From positions 1 through 64,000 of the forward strand of contig JAKBYX010000011.1 in assembly GCA_021840255.1 (NCBI GenBank): a stretch of DNA of 64,000 nt. The letters are read 5' to 3'. The notes beneath the pieces are model-generated. The model was given only the letters and a program-made list of their open reading frames with translations, searched no databases and was not told the origin of the DNA. Both the position numbers and the translations under genes were made by a program. Shown here piece after piece: positions 1 to 10,291 of this stretch (position 1 is its first letter; each line of letters starts with the position of its first letter). Origin of the DNA: Nitrospirota bacterium (lineage in GTDB: Bacteria > Nitrospirota > Thermodesulfovibrionia > Thermodesulfovibrionales > JdFR-88).

Positions 1-2
1 AT

Positions 3-428
3 CGCAGTGATTTGAAACCCGGACAATATTTATTGCTGGACCCAAAGCCGGTTGCGGCTTTTGAACGCGGGATCTCAAAAGAGACCAGGGCATATGTACT
101 GGACCGTAATGGCTTCACTTGCCAGATGTGCGGCGCCGTAGCCGGAGAGCCGCATCCCTACGATCCTTCCCGGAAAACCCGGCTCCATATCGGCCACATA
201 ATAGATAAATCTATGGGCGGCAATGACGAACCGTCCAACCTAAGGGCCATCTGTTCCGTTTGTAATGAAGGGGCACGAAATCTGACGCTGGACCGGCCAT
301 CGTTACAGAAGCTTTTGATCCAAGTGCGGCGTGCGGCGGGGGTTGATCAGGTTGAAGTGCTTCGCTGGCTGGTCCGGAAATTTCCAAAGCAAACGGCTGA
401 AACCCTGGCAAAAAACATCAATAAGTAA
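3..428 (+). CDS. HNH endonuclease, probably 5'-truncated by the window edge
   Basis: FTCQMCG...HIGHIIDKSMGGNDEPSNLRAICSVCNEG HNH/zinc-finger pattern; listed ORF begins at a TTG (12) and the frame stays open to the left edge. Confidence 0.8.
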   Translation, partial: RSDLKPGQYLLLDPKPVAAFERGISKETRAYVLDRNGFTCQMCGAVAGEPHPYDPSRKTRLHIGHIIDKSMGGNDEPSNLRAICSVCNEGARNLTLDRPSLQKLLIQVRRAAGVDQVEVLRWLVRKFPKQTAETLAKNINK

Positions 429-458
429 GGTCTTACGTATTAGAGAGCATCGTGGCTT

Positions 459-863
459 ATGGATACCATCTCACCTGAACGGCGATCCGCAAATATGCGC
501 CTGATACGAAGCCGTGATACCTCGCCTGAAATAATTGTGCGGCGGCTTATTCACGGCATGGGTTTCCGGTTCCGTTTGCACGCCGCTGACCTTCCTGGCA
601 AACCAGACATTGTACTCCCCCGGCTTAAGCGCATCGTCGAAGTGAGGGGTTGTTTCTGGCACCAGCACCCCGGATGCATCGATTCGCATATTCCCAAAAC
701 CCGGATTAAATATTGGGCACCCAAATTGGCAAAAAATCAACAGCGCGATAAAGAGAATATGAATAAACTCCATGCGCTTGGCTGGCGTGTGCTCGTGGTT
801 TGGGAATGCGAAATTAAAAATATTAAGAAACTCTCTGGCCGGCTTGCCCGATTTCTTGGTTAA
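459..863 (+). CDS. vsr: Very short patch repair (Vsr) DNA mismatch endonuclease
   Basis: MDTISPERRSANMRLIRSRDTSPE N-terminus, GKPDIVLP and GCFWHQH motifs typical of Vsr. Confidence 0.88.
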   Translation: MDTISPERRSANMRLIRSRDTSPEIIVRRLIHGMGFRFRLHAADLPGKPDIVLPRLKRIVEVRGCFWHQHPGCIDSHIPKTRIKYWAPKLAKNQQRDKENMNKLHALGWRVLVVWECEIKNIKKLSGRLARFLG

Positions 864-944
864 AAGCAGGTTTGGCCAAACTGCGTCATTTTTTAAGTTC
901 TTCAGGAGAAGACCACGGCCATCCATTTAAGTTAAAATATAGCG

Positions 945-3752
945 ATGTCTTTTGAAGAGCTCATAATTGAGGGCGCGAAGCAGAACAACCTCAAAAACGT
1001 CTCTCTCGTTCTGCCGCACGACAAAGTCATCGCGGTAACCGGGGTGTCCGGATCGGGGAAATCATCCCTGGCCTTTGACACCATATTCGCGGAGGGGCAG
1101 TGGAGGTTCCTGGAGTCGCTGTCCACGTATGCCAGGCTTTTCCTTGAAAAGATGGACAGGCCCGCGGTCGATGCCATCCGCAATATCCGTCCGGCGATCG
1201 CGCTTGAACAGAGAAACCCTGTGCGCGGTTCCCGTTCCATTGTCGGCACCATTACAGAGATATACGATTATTTCAGGCTCCTTTATTCCAAGATAGGCGA
1301 GCCTTTCTGCCCTTCGTGCGGCCAGCCCATCCGCAAATGGGACCCCACGGCCATCAAACAGGGGCTTTTAAGCGCACACGCCAAAGAGCGCGCACTGATA
1401 GTCTTTGAGAGCCGTGAGCCCGCCGAGGTGCTGAAGGGCAGGGGATTTTACCGGTATTTTGACCAGGGCCGCGTGGTGGAATTTGAAGGGAAGGGCGAAG
1501 GAGACCATCCCTTTGAGATCTCTTCGAACGGCAACGGGCTGGCCGTTGTCCTTGACAGGCTTGTGATACGGGATGATCCCCGCCTTGCCGATTCCATAGA
1601 AACCGCCTTCAGGCACGGCGGAGGCAGGATGAAGGTGCTCCTAGCGGGGGAAGACGAGTCCTCCTGGAGGGAGCTGCGGTTTTCAGCCGGCAACGTCTGC
1701 GACAATTGCGGAAAAGAGCTTTTGGAGCCTTCCCCCCTGCTTTTCTCTTTCAATCACCCGATAGGGGCCTGCCCGGAGTGCAAGGGCTTTGGCAATATCC
1801 TCCGGTATTCCGAGGACCTCATAGTGCCGGACCCTTACCTGTCCGTTTCTGAGGGGGCCATAGAGCCATGGGAAAAACCCTCTTACAAATGGTGGAAGAG
1901 GCAGATGCTTAAGGCGTTCAAGAATGCAGACAAAAAAGGAAAAGAAAAAGGAAAAAATGCTTTTCCGATAGATAAACCGTGGAGGGAGCTTTTCAAGAGT
2001 GAAAAAGAGACGCTGTTTAAGGGCAGCGCGGATTTTTACGGCATAGACGATTTCTTCGAGGACCTTGAAGCCAGGCGCTACAAGCTCCACGTGCGGGTTT
2101 TCCTGTCACGGTACAGGAAGGGACAGACCTGTCCGGCATGTGGGGGGAAGCGGCTCAGGCCGGAGGCCCTGGCATACAGGGTGGGCGGCAAGGACATAGC
2201 GGAGCTCACCGCCATGCCCGTGGGCGCGCTTGATGCGCTTTTTTCCTGTCCCTCACATGATTTCCTGGCGCTTTCTCCCGCAAACGCGGCGATAGCCAGG
2301 GAACCCCTGAGGCAGATAAAACTGAAACTGGGTTTTTTAAAGCGGGTAGGTCTGGATTACCTTGGCCTGGACCGTGAGGCAAGGACGCTTTCGGGCGGGG
2401 AATACCAGAGGGTGAACCTCTCAAACCAGCTTGCCTCCAGGCTTACTGGTACGCTCTATGTCCTTGACGAGCCGACCGTGGGCCTGCATCCGCGGGACAC
2501 GGAGCGGGTGGCGGACATCATGGCGGAGCTTTCCTCCCTTGGCAACACCCTTGTGGTGGTGGAGCACGACAAGGAGATCATCGAGCGGGCGGACTGGGTG
2601 GTGGAACTGGGCCCCGGCGGCGGGCACCTGGGGGGCTCCGTGGTCTTCTCCGGCACTCAAAAGGAGTTTCTGGAGACGGCGGATACTCTTACTTCCCGCT
2701 ATATCAAGGGAACAGACCGGATAAAGCCTCCCTCATCCAGGCGCAAGCCTTCGGGCTGGCTCGCTCTCTCCGGGGCAAGCGGCAATAACCTGAAAGGGAT
2801 CGATCTGAAGATACCGCTTGGCGCCTTTACGGTGGTTTCGGGCGTGTCCGGCTCCGGCAAGAGCAGCCTGGTGGTAGAGACCCTTTACCGGGCACTTGCC
2901 AGAACTCTCAAGGTGGAGCCTGAGCCTCCTTTGCCATACAAAACGCTGCGAGGCATGGAGGCTATACACGGCGTTAAACTGATAGACCAGAGCCCGATCG
3001 GCAGAACCCCGAGGTCCAACCCGGTCACCTATCTAAAGATATTCGATCAGATAAGGAAGCTCTATGCCTCCCAGCCGGAGGCAAAGGCTCACGGCTACGG
3101 GCCTGGTTTCTTTTCGTTCAATGTTCCAGGGGGAAGGTGCCCCACATGCGGCGGGGAGGGTTACCAGAAGTTCGAGATGTATTTTTTTGAAGACCTTTTT
3201 ATTAAATGCGAAGATTGCGGGGCCAGCCGCTACACTCCCGAGGCGCTGCGCGTTCATTACAGGGATCGGGACATAAGCCAGGTGCTGGAAATGACCGTGG
3301 AGGAGGCCTCAGGGTTTTTCAGCGGCATCCCGGCGATAGCCGGCAAGCTTTCCCAGCTTGAGGAGATCGGCCTTGGATATCTTAAACTGGGGCAGCCTGC
3401 GACAACATTGTCCGGCGGGGAGGCGCAGCGGCTTAAGATATGCGCGGAGCTTGGCCTTCCGCGCAAATCGGATTTTCTTTATGTGCTCGACGAGCCCACG
3501 GTGGGGCTTCACTATTACGATGTCGGGGCCCTCTTGAAGATGTTGGGCAAGCTTGTGGACAGGGGCGGCACAGTAGTGGTCATTGAACACAATCTGGACG
3601 TTGTTGAAGCTGCGGACTGGGTTATAGACCTTGGCCCCGAAGGCGGGGAAAAGGGAGGCTGGATCGTTTACCAGGGCACTCCCGAGGGTCTCCGGAAAGA
3701 ACCCCGCTCCCATACGGGGCGCTACCTTAAAAAGCATCAGGGCAAACGGTAA
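945..3752 (+). CDS. uvrA: UvrA-like excinuclease ABC subunit A (possible paralog)
   Basis: Two ABC ATPase halves (GVSGSGKSSLAFDTIFAEGQ, GVSGSGKSSLVVETL), two LSGGE signatures, CPxC zinc motifs. Confidence 0.88.
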   Translation: MSFEELIIEGAKQNNLKNVSLVLPHDKVIAVTGVSGSGKSSLAFDTIFAEGQWRFLESLSTYARLFLEKMDRPAVDAIRNIRPAIALEQRNPVRGSRSIVGTITEIYDYFRLLYSKIGEPFCPSCGQPIRKWDPTAIKQGLLSAHAKERALIVFESREPAEVLKGRGFYRYFDQGRVVEFEGKGEGDHPFEISSNGNGLAVVLDRLVIRDDPRLADSIETAFRHGGGRMKVLLAGEDESSWRELRFSAGNVCDNCGKELLEPSPLLFSFNHPIGACPECKGFGNILRYSEDLIVPDPYLSVSEGAIEPWEKPSYKWWKRQMLKAFKNADKKGKEKGKNAFPIDKPWRELFKSEKETLFKGSADFYGIDDFFEDLEARRYKLHVRVFLSRYRKGQTCPACGGKRLRPEALAYRVGGKDIAELTAMPVGALDALFSCPSHDFLALSPANAAIAREPLRQIKLKLGFLKRVGLDYLGLDREARTLSGGEYQRVNLSNQLASRLTGTLYVLDEPTVGLHPRDTERVADIMAELSSLGNTLVVVEHDKEIIERADWVVELGPGGGHLGGSVVFSGTQKEFLETADTLTSRYIKGTDRIKPPSSRRKPSGWLALSGASGNNLKGIDLKIPLGAFTVVSGVSGSGKSSLVVETLYRALARTLKVEPEPPLPYKTLRGMEAIHGVKLIDQSPIGRTPRSNPVTYLKIFDQIRKLYASQPEAKAHGYGPGFFSFNVPGGRCPTCGGEGYQKFEMYFFEDLFIKCEDCGASRYTPEALRVHYRDRDISQVLEMTVEEASGFFSGIPAIAGKLSQLEEIGLGYLKLGQPATTLSGGEAQRLKICAELGLPRKSDFLYVLDEPTVGLHYYDVGALLKMLGKLVDRGGTVVVIEHNLDVVEAADWVIDLGPEGGEKGGWIVYQGTPEGLRKEPRSHTGRYLKKHQGKR

Positions 3753-3877
3753 AAAGCAGGCCGTTATCCGCCCCTCTCAGCAATATTTTCGATGTTCTGG
3801 TAAAATTGCGGCAGGAATAAAAAAGTCCTGCACCGGGAAAAAGAAAAAACGCTTTTTGATTGTGGGGGGTTTTTCCG

Positions 3878-4318
3878 ATGAGTACTGCGAGGGAGCTTTT
3901 TGAAAAAGGGGAGGAACTCCTCAGAAAGGGCGAAAGGCTAGCGGCCCTGGCCAGCTTCGAAAAATCCCTCAAGCTGGACGAATCCAATCTCCTGTGCAAA
4001 TCTTACCTGGCCCTTCTTTCCGCCACCCAGAGAGGACAGCTGGAAAACGCGGTAAAGGCCTCCGAGGACATTGTGGAGCAGTCCCCGGGGGAGCCTCTGG
4101 TCTATTTGAACCTTGGCAGGCTTTATCTCATAGCGGAGAGGAAGCAGGACGCGGTGACCACGCTTCGAAAGGGCGCATCCATCAGGAAACTTCCGGAGAT
4201 AGAGCAACTGCTGGAGTCCCTGGGCTTGCGCAAAAAACCGGTCATCGGGTTTCTGTCCAGGCAGAATCCCATCAATAAATTTTTGGGGCTCCTGCTTAAA
4301 AAACTTCATCTCAGATAA
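3878..4318 (+). CDS. Tetratricopeptide-repeat protein
   Basis: TPR-like helices (FEKGEELLRKGERLAALASFEKSLKLDESN); ATG at 3878 preferred over the ORF start at 3860. Confidence 0.6.
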   Translation: MSTARELFEKGEELLRKGERLAALASFEKSLKLDESNLLCKSYLALLSATQRGQLENAVKASEDIVEQSPGEPLVYLNLGRLYLIAERKQDAVTTLRKGASIRKLPEIEQLLESLGLRKKPVIGFLSRQNPINKFLGLLLKKLHLR

Positions 4319-4378
4319 GGCCTGAAGCCGTTAAGTGGTTGCAAAAATCCCTCATCGGCTGGTTTAATATGAGCAGAC

Positions 4379-5509
4379 ATGCTTAACGCGATAGAGCAAA
4401 AAGAAGGCAAGGTCTATATCCTTGACCAAAGCAAGCTCCCCCACGAGATAGACCTCATTGAATGCAAAAGCTGGAAGGATGTGGCTTGGTGCATCCGGGA
4501 GCTGAAAATAAGAGGAGCCCCGGCTATAGGCATAGCCGCCGCAATGGGAGTGGCCCTTGGCGCCCAAGCGGCGCGGGCCGGAAGCGCAGAGGCGCTTGCA
4601 GGGGCGCTTGGGCCGGTTTATGAAGGGCTTCTGGCAACCCGGCCGACGGCGGTCAATATCAAATGGGCCGTTGACAGGATGAAGGCCAGGCTTGCCGGGT
4701 GTAAGGGCAGCGTTAATGAGGTGAGGGCAACCCTCTGGCAGGAAGCCCAATCCATACTGGAAGAGGACATCAGGATCAACAAGACCATCGGCGCATGGGG
4801 TGCGCAGTTCATAAATGACGGGGATGTGGTCCTCACTCACTGCAATGCCGGGGCGCTGGCCACGGGGGGATATGGCACGGCGACCGCCGCGATCTTTGTT
4901 GCCAGGGAACAGGGCAAAAAAATCCATGTGATCGTCGATGAGACCAGGCCTGTCCTTCAGGGGGCAAGGCTGACCGCCTTTGAGATGAAAGAGGCGGGCA
5001 TTCCGATGACCCTTATCACGGACAACTCCGCTGGCGCCCTTATGAGAAGAGGGGAGATAGACCTGGCCATTGTGGGCACGGACAGGACCACAAGGAACGG
5101 GGACGTTGCAAACAAGATAGGCACTTATACGGTGGCCGTGCTGTGCAAGGAACACGGGCTGCCTTTCTACGTGGCCGCCCCGTTGAGCAGCATAGATTTT
5201 TCGATGGCCTCGGGCGACATGATACCCATCGAGGAGAGAGACCCTGAAGAAGTGGCGTCTCTGGCCGGCAAAAGAATAGCACCTCACGGGGTAAACGCAA
5301 GGAACATGGCCTTTGATGTCACTCCGGCCAAATATGTGACCGCCATCATTACGGAGCTTGGGGTCTTTAAGCCCGGCGAACTGAAGAAACTTGCGCCGGG
5401 GAAGACAAAAGAAAATAAAACAGAAAAACCTTCTGTGGCGATGCGGGAAGGTGTGCGGCAGCCAGCAAGCGGGGCGAAAAAGGAAAAAGTCCGGAAGCAG
5501 AAAAAGTAG
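4379..5509 (+). CDS. mtnA: S-methyl-5-thioribose-1-phosphate isomerase, Lys-rich C-terminal tail
   Basis: KIRGAPAIGIAAAMG, THCNAGALATGGYGTA, VGTDRTTRNGDVANKIGTY motifs of MtnA. Confidence 0.93.
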   Translation: MLNAIEQKEGKVYILDQSKLPHEIDLIECKSWKDVAWCIRELKIRGAPAIGIAAAMGVALGAQAARAGSAEALAGALGPVYEGLLATRPTAVNIKWAVDRMKARLAGCKGSVNEVRATLWQEAQSILEEDIRINKTIGAWGAQFINDGDVVLTHCNAGALATGGYGTATAAIFVAREQGKKIHVIVDETRPVLQGARLTAFEMKEAGIPMTLITDNSAGALMRRGEIDLAIVGTDRTTRNGDVANKIGTYTVAVLCKEHGLPFYVAAPLSSIDFSMASGDMIPIEERDPEEVASLAGKRIAPHGVNARNMAFDVTPAKYVTAIITELGVFKPGELKKLAPGKTKENKTEKPSVAMREGVRQPASGAKKEKVRKQKK

Positions 5510-5510
5510 A

Positions 5511-6500
5511 ATGATCAAGGAAGTCAACCAGGACATAAAAAAGATATTTGATTCCTACGAAGGGGACCTCCTCCGCGTGGAGGAAAGCCTCAGAGGGCTT
5601 TTCGCCAGCGATATCGTTCTCATACCGCTTATCGGACGCTACCTTGTCGAGGGTGGAGGCAAGCGCATAAGGCCTGTTTTTCTGCTTGTGAGCGCAAGGC
5701 TTTCCGGCTACATGGGCTCCGGCCATATCACGCTTGCGGGGGTCATAGAATCGATACACAGCGCCTCCCTCCTGCACGATGACGTGGTGGATACGGCAGA
5801 GGTGAGAAGGGGCAGGCCGGCGGCGCATGTGACATGGGGCAATCAGGCCGTTGTGCTTGTAGGGGATTTTCTGTACGCAAATGCCCTTAAACAGGCCGTG
5901 ACCTCCGGGGACATAAGGGTCATCGGTGCGCTGTCCGGCGCCGTGACCTCCATGACCGAAGGGGAGCTCCTTCAGCTTGAAAAATCGGGTGACGTGAACA
6001 TAACCGAGGATGATTACATAAAGATAATCTCTTCCAAAACGGGAGTTCTGATGTCGGCTGCATGCAGGATCGGGGCGCTCCTGGGAGGAGCTCCTCCCGA
6101 ATGGGAGGAGGCCCTGGCCCGGTTCGGGCTCAAGGCGGGAATAACGTTTCAAATGGCCGATGACGTGCTGGACTATATGGCTGGCGATGGCGGGTTTGGC
6201 AAGAAACTTGGCAAGGACTTGGAGGAGGGCAAGATAACCCTTCCTCTTATAAACCTGCTCAGGGAGGCCAGCGGGAGCGAGCGCGATGAGATAAAGGGCA
6301 TCCTTGAGAGCGGCCCCACCCGGGAGGGCCTGGGCAGAGTGCTTGAGCTGTTCAAGAAATACGACGCGGTGAACGTTGCGCTTGAAAAGGCCAGGCGGTA
6401 TCTTGATGACGCAAAGGCTGAACTTAATATAATCAGGGATTGTCCCGAGAAACAGGAACTCCTCACCCTTGCCGATTATGCCCTGAAAAGGGAATTTTAA
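5511..6500 (+). CDS. Polyprenyl synthetase family protein (octaprenyl/heptaprenyl diphosphate synthase-like)
   Basis: [16 protein letters not shown] and DDVLDY aspartate-rich motifs; ATG at 5511. Confidence 0.9.
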   Translation: MIKEVNQDIKKIFDSYEGDLLRVEESLRGLFASDIVLIPLIGRYLVEGGGKRIRPVFLLVSARLSGYMGSGHITLAGVIESIHSASLLHDDVVDTAEVRRGRPAAHVTWGNQAVVLVGDFLYANALKQAVTSGDIRVIGALSGAVTSMTEGELLQLEKSGDVNITEDDYIKIISSKTGVLMSAACRIGALLGGAPPEWEEALARFGLKAGITFQMADDVLDYMAGDGGFGKKLGKDLEEGKITLPLINLLREASGSERDEIKGILESGPTREGLGRVLELFKKYDAVNVALEKARRYLDDAKAELNIIRDCPEKQELLTLADYALKREF

Positions 6501-6514
6501 AGGATGCGCCGCCT

Positions 6515-7036
6515 ATGCACCCACCCATGCACCCTATAGTAGCCCTCGTAAAAAAAGCGGTTGATATCTATGTGAGGGAAGGGAAGGTCATATCAGACAC
6601 CGGTGAGCTTTCCAAGGAACTTACGGAGAAGGCTGGTGTCTTTGTCTGTCTTAAAAAAAAAGGCCAGCTAAGGGGCTGTATTGGCACTATTGAACCTGTC
6701 ACCGGCTGCGCCTCCCTGGAAGCGGTAAGAAACGCCATAGCCTCAGCCACCGAGGACCCCCGTTTTTTCCCGGTGTCGGAAGACGAATTGGAAGAACTGG
6801 ACTATTCCGTTGATGTCCTTTGCCCGCCCGAGAAAGTAAATTCCCTATCGGACCTTGATGCCAAAAAATATGGCGTAATAGTATCAAAGGGGGCTAGGAA
6901 AGGTCTTCTCCTTCCCGACATCGAAGGGGTCAATACCACGGAAGAGCAGGTGAGGATAGCCATGTTGAAGGCGGGCATTCCGCCTGGGGAAAAAGACATA
7001 GAGATATACAGGTTCGAAGTTAAGAGGTATTCCTGA
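6515..7036 (+). CDS. AMMECR1 domain protein (AmmeMemoRadiSam system protein A-like)
   Basis: [10 protein letters not shown] and [16 protein letters not shown]1 motifs; ATG at 6515. Confidence 0.85.
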   Translation: MHPPMHPIVALVKKAVDIYVREGKVISDTGELSKELTEKAGVFVCLKKKGQLRGCIGTIEPVTGCASLEAVRNAIASATEDPRFFPVSEDELEELDYSVDVLCPPEKVNSLSDLDAKKYGVIVSKGARKGLLLPDIEGVNTTEEQVRIAMLKAGIPPGEKDIEIYRFEVKRYS

Positions 7037-7037
7037 G

Positions 7038-8579
7038 ATGAATGAAGAACAGGACGAAAAGCAAACACTGCCGCTTAAAGGGAATTTCCAGCAGGACGCG
7101 TCTTTCCCAAGGCTCCTTGCGTTTCTGAACGAATCCGGGCGGACCGGCACACTCACGGTCACATCCGGCGCGATCGCCAAAAAAGTGTACATGAAAGATG
7201 GGGAGGCGGTGTTCGCCTCATCGAACAGCAACGACGACTGGCTGGGTGTCGCGCTCGTAAAGGCCGGGAAGATCTCCCTTCAGCAGTTCGATTACTCCAC
7301 AGAGATAATGAAAAAGTCCGGCAAGAGGCACGGCGCGGTGCTCGTTGAGCTTGGTTATATCACTCCCAAGGAGCTTTTCTGGGCAGTTAAATACCAGGTG
7401 AGAGAGATAATCTACAGCCTCTTTGAGTATGACAGGGCCGAATACGAGTTTGTGGAAAGCCAGATACCCGATGAGGTCATTACATTGAAGATGAGCACCG
7501 GCAGCCTCATATATGAGGGGGTAAGCCGGATAGACAATCTTATACGCATCAAGGAGGAGATACCTCCGGTATGGACGACGCTGCAGTTGAATGATGACCC
7601 CTTGCGGCTCTTCCAGAACGTCCAGTTCTCTCCCAAGGACAAAAAGATACTGTCACTGGTAGACGGGCAAAGGACCATCAAGCAGGTGATAGAGGATTCC
7701 TGGTTCAACAGCTTCGAGGCGATGAAGATAGTCTATGTTTTCTGGGCAATAGGGATACTGACCGAAAAGAAGATGGAGACGGAAAACATCACTCTGGACG
7801 TTCTTCTCCATGAGCCCCTGCCCGGGGAGGGGCGGGACGCCTTCGCCTCAAAGGTGGTGGCCTTTCACTCTAAACTCCCAGGGATGGACCCGTATGAGCT
7901 TTTGGGGCTGGACGCGGGGGCAACCACCCAGGAGACAAAGAAAAACTATTACCGGCTCGCCAGGGAGTTCCACCCGGAGAGGGTGTTTGATTCCGATGAG
8001 CAGCAGTTGAAGGAAAAGCTCGTTGATATATTCGATGCCGTAAAGGGGGCTTACATTGCGCTTATGCGGCAGCACGCGCAGGACGAGGCCGGCGCGGCAA
8101 CCTCAACGGCGCCTGAAATTAAAAGTGAAAATGACCCAGTAGAGGCCGGTCTTCCTGTAAACAATATAGAGGCGGCCGGAAATAATATAGAGGCGTACGA
8201 ATATACAGAGGCCGCAGAAAACAATATAGGGCCGCGCGAGGATGCCCCCCAAAAAGCTGACGCTGCTCAAAGCAGCGGTGAAGCGCCCGGCCTGATCGGG
8301 TCTTTAAGGGAGGCAACCCGGAGCGACCCTTTAAACCCTGAACACTGGAGACGTCTTGCCCTGGCACTGAGCAGTGGGTATGGCGATTTTTTTGAGGAGG
8401 CGGAGAGGGCGATGTTCGAGGCCTTAGGGCTCTCCCCGCTGGAAGGAGACTGCTATGCGGAGCTTGGGTATATTTATCTGAAGGCCGGAAGAAGCGGAGA
8501 GGCAAAGAGGCAGTTTGAAAAAGCCCTCGTCCTGGACCCCGAAAATCAAAAAGCCTTGGAAGGGTTGAGGCACTTTTAG
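7038..8579 (+). CDS. DUF4388 (PatA-like N-terminal) plus J-domain plus TPR protein
   Basis: N-terminal SGRTGTLTVTSGAIAKKVYMKDGEAVFASS; central DPYELLGLDAGATTQETKKNYYRLAREFHPERVF; C-terminal TPR. Confidence 0.72.
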   Translation: MNEEQDEKQTLPLKGNFQQDASFPRLLAFLNESGRTGTLTVTSGAIAKKVYMKDGEAVFASSNSNDDWLGVALVKAGKISLQQFDYSTEIMKKSGKRHGAVLVELGYITPKELFWAVKYQVREIIYSLFEYDRAEYEFVESQIPDEVITLKMSTGSLIYEGVSRIDNLIRIKEEIPPVWTTLQLNDDPLRLFQNVQFSPKDKKILSLVDGQRTIKQVIEDSWFNSFEAMKIVYVFWAIGILTEKKMETENITLDVLLHEPLPGEGRDAFASKVVAFHSKLPGMDPYELLGLDAGATTQETKKNYYRLAREFHPERVFDSDEQQLKEKLVDIFDAVKGAYIALMRQHAQDEAGAATSTAPEIKSENDPVEAGLPVNNIEAAGNNIEAYEYTEAAENNIGPREDAPQKADAAQSSGEAPGLIGSLREATRSDPLNPEHWRRLALALSSGYGDFFEEAERAMFEALGLSPLEGDCYAELGYIYLKAGRSGEAKRQFEKALVLDPENQKALEGLRHF

Positions 8580-8744
8580 GTTTTAGCGTTGCAACACGTC
8601 TTTATTTTTCGCGCACAATATTAAAAGAAACAACCGTGCCGCGGCACGGAATCACGGCAAAAGGAGGGCGGAGCAGGCCCCGCCCCCATGAATCCCAAAA
8701 AATAAATCAATAAAGAATTTTTTTGTTTGAACCCAAAGACAGAC

Positions 8745-9380
8745 TTACTGCTTTTGGGGTTCCGTCTTTTTTGAGAAGAGGCCCTTTTTAGGTTTCGGCT
8801 CCGGGATGCGCTCTCCTTCCATGCGAATGATCCTTCCTTCGACCTTCGCCCCTTTTTCTATGGAGAGGTATTCCCTGTATACCAATTCTCCTTTCCCCTG
8901 GGCGTTGGAGCCTACGTCTATCTCGGCGCTTTCAAGGGTGCCGCTGAATTCTCCGTTTATGTGGATCTTTATAGCCGCCTGGATCTTCCCCCCATGGAAT
9001 TTCCCCGTGACCTTAACATAGCCCCCCGCAACTATATCGCCCCCGGTCATGCCGCCCTCGATCTCCACGCTGCCGCCTTTGGTCCTGATATTTCCCTTGC
9101 AGTTGCCTTTGATGAATATATTGGAATTTTCAGCGCTGGTGATATCGCCCTCGTAATCCCCGGTGACCTCCAGGTCTCGGGTGATTATCATATTACCGGT
9201 TAGCCTGCTGCCGCTGATGATGGCATTCATGTTCCCTTCATTCCTGGGCGCAGCCAGTGCGCTCTTGCCAGCCTCCGTTGCCCCTCCTTCATAGGCCGCG
9301 CGCTCAGGCAGTTTCAACAGCGACACAGGTTTTTCGGAATGGTTATCCGGTTTCTCGATGGCCTTCAGATTCTCGCTCAT
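8745..9380 (-). CDS. Bactofilin family polymer-forming protein
   Basis: Beta-helical repeats (GDYEGDITSAENSNIFIKGNCKGNIRTKGGSVEIEGGMTGGDIVAGGYVKVTGKFHG); internal Met at 9380. Confidence 0.82.
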   Translation of the reverse strand: MSENLKAIEKPDNHSEKPVSLLKLPERAAYEGGATEAGKSALAAPRNEGNMNAIISGSRLTGNMIITRDLEVTGDYEGDITSAENSNIFIKGNCKGNIRTKGGSVEIEGGMTGGDIVAGGYVKVTGKFHGGKIQAAIKIHINGEFSGTLESAEIDVGSNAQGKGELVYREYLSIEKGAKVEGRIIRMEGERIPEPKPKKGLFSKKTEPQKQ

Positions 9381-9788
9381 GTATGTGCTCCTTTCGTCCG
9401 GAGTCTTCCGGCAAATGATGGACGTTTTCTTAAAAGTGTTATCCCGCCGCACGGGCATTCTGGATTTTCTGGAACCCGGTCTTTAGTAAAATTTTTCAAG
9501 TGTGCCGTTTTGAAAATGGCCGCCCTTGCTAGTTATGAAAAGAGGTCGTTTTCATCCGCGGGGGTGTTTTTAACAGCTCCTTCGCCTGGGAGATGCCCCG
9601 TTTGGAAAGCCATGACGAAGCGCATCCAAGGAAAAGCAGCTGCATTTTGCGCTTCGTTATAGGGCTTGCCAAGGTTCACGTACGGGACTTGAAGTAATTA
9701 TATGGGAACGGAATGGATTTGAAATATGACGGGAGTCACCAAAGCTGATCCTGCGGCAACATGCCCCTTGATAGCCAAAGGAAGAAAT

Positions 9789-10232
9789 CTATTTTTTTGC
9801 TGCCCTTTGGAAGACCCCGCTTTTACCGCCGCTTTTGCGGGTGAGCATGACGTCCTGTATCACCGCTCCTTTGTCCACGGCCTTGCACATGTCATAGACG
9901 GTAAGGGCGGCCACCGAGGCCGCAACCAGCGCCTCCATCTCCACCCCCGTCGGGCCGGTGGTCTTTACGGAGGACTCTATTTCCACGGAATTTTTTTCCT
10001 CATCCAGCCAGATATCCACCCCGGCCTGCGAGATCGCCAGGGGATGGCAAAGAGGTATGAGCTCCGGGGTTTTTTTCGCGGCCATGATCCCCGCGATCCG
10101 GGCGGACGCCTGCACGTCTCCCTTGGGCATGCGGCCTTCCCTTATAAGGAGGATGCTCTCCGGGCTCAGAAGGACGGTCGCGCGGGCAACCGCCTGCCTG
10201 GAGGTGGAAGGTTTCCCGCTTATGTCCACCAT
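9789..10232 (-). CDS. moaC: Cyclic pyranopterin monophosphate synthase; true start may lie upstream at a non-canonical codon
   Basis: MVDISGKPSTSRQAVARA, LIPLCHPL, VKTTGPTGVEMEAL, YDMCKAVDKG. Confidence 0.93.
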   Translation of the reverse strand: MVDISGKPSTSRQAVARATVLLSPESILLIREGRMPKGDVQASARIAGIMAAKKTPELIPLCHPLAISQAGVDIWLDEEKNSVEIESSVKTTGPTGVEMEALVAASVAALTVYDMCKAVDKGAVIQDVMLTRKSGGKSGVFQRAAKK

Positions 10233-10291
10233 CCGGGCCCTTCCCTTGGCATCCAGGTGGCTCAGGGATTTTTTGTTTTTCGTCTCTTTTT

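Noticed and set aside
4364-5536. 390-aa antisense ORF opposite mtnA
   Set aside because: mtnA is unambiguous; antisense product has no motif
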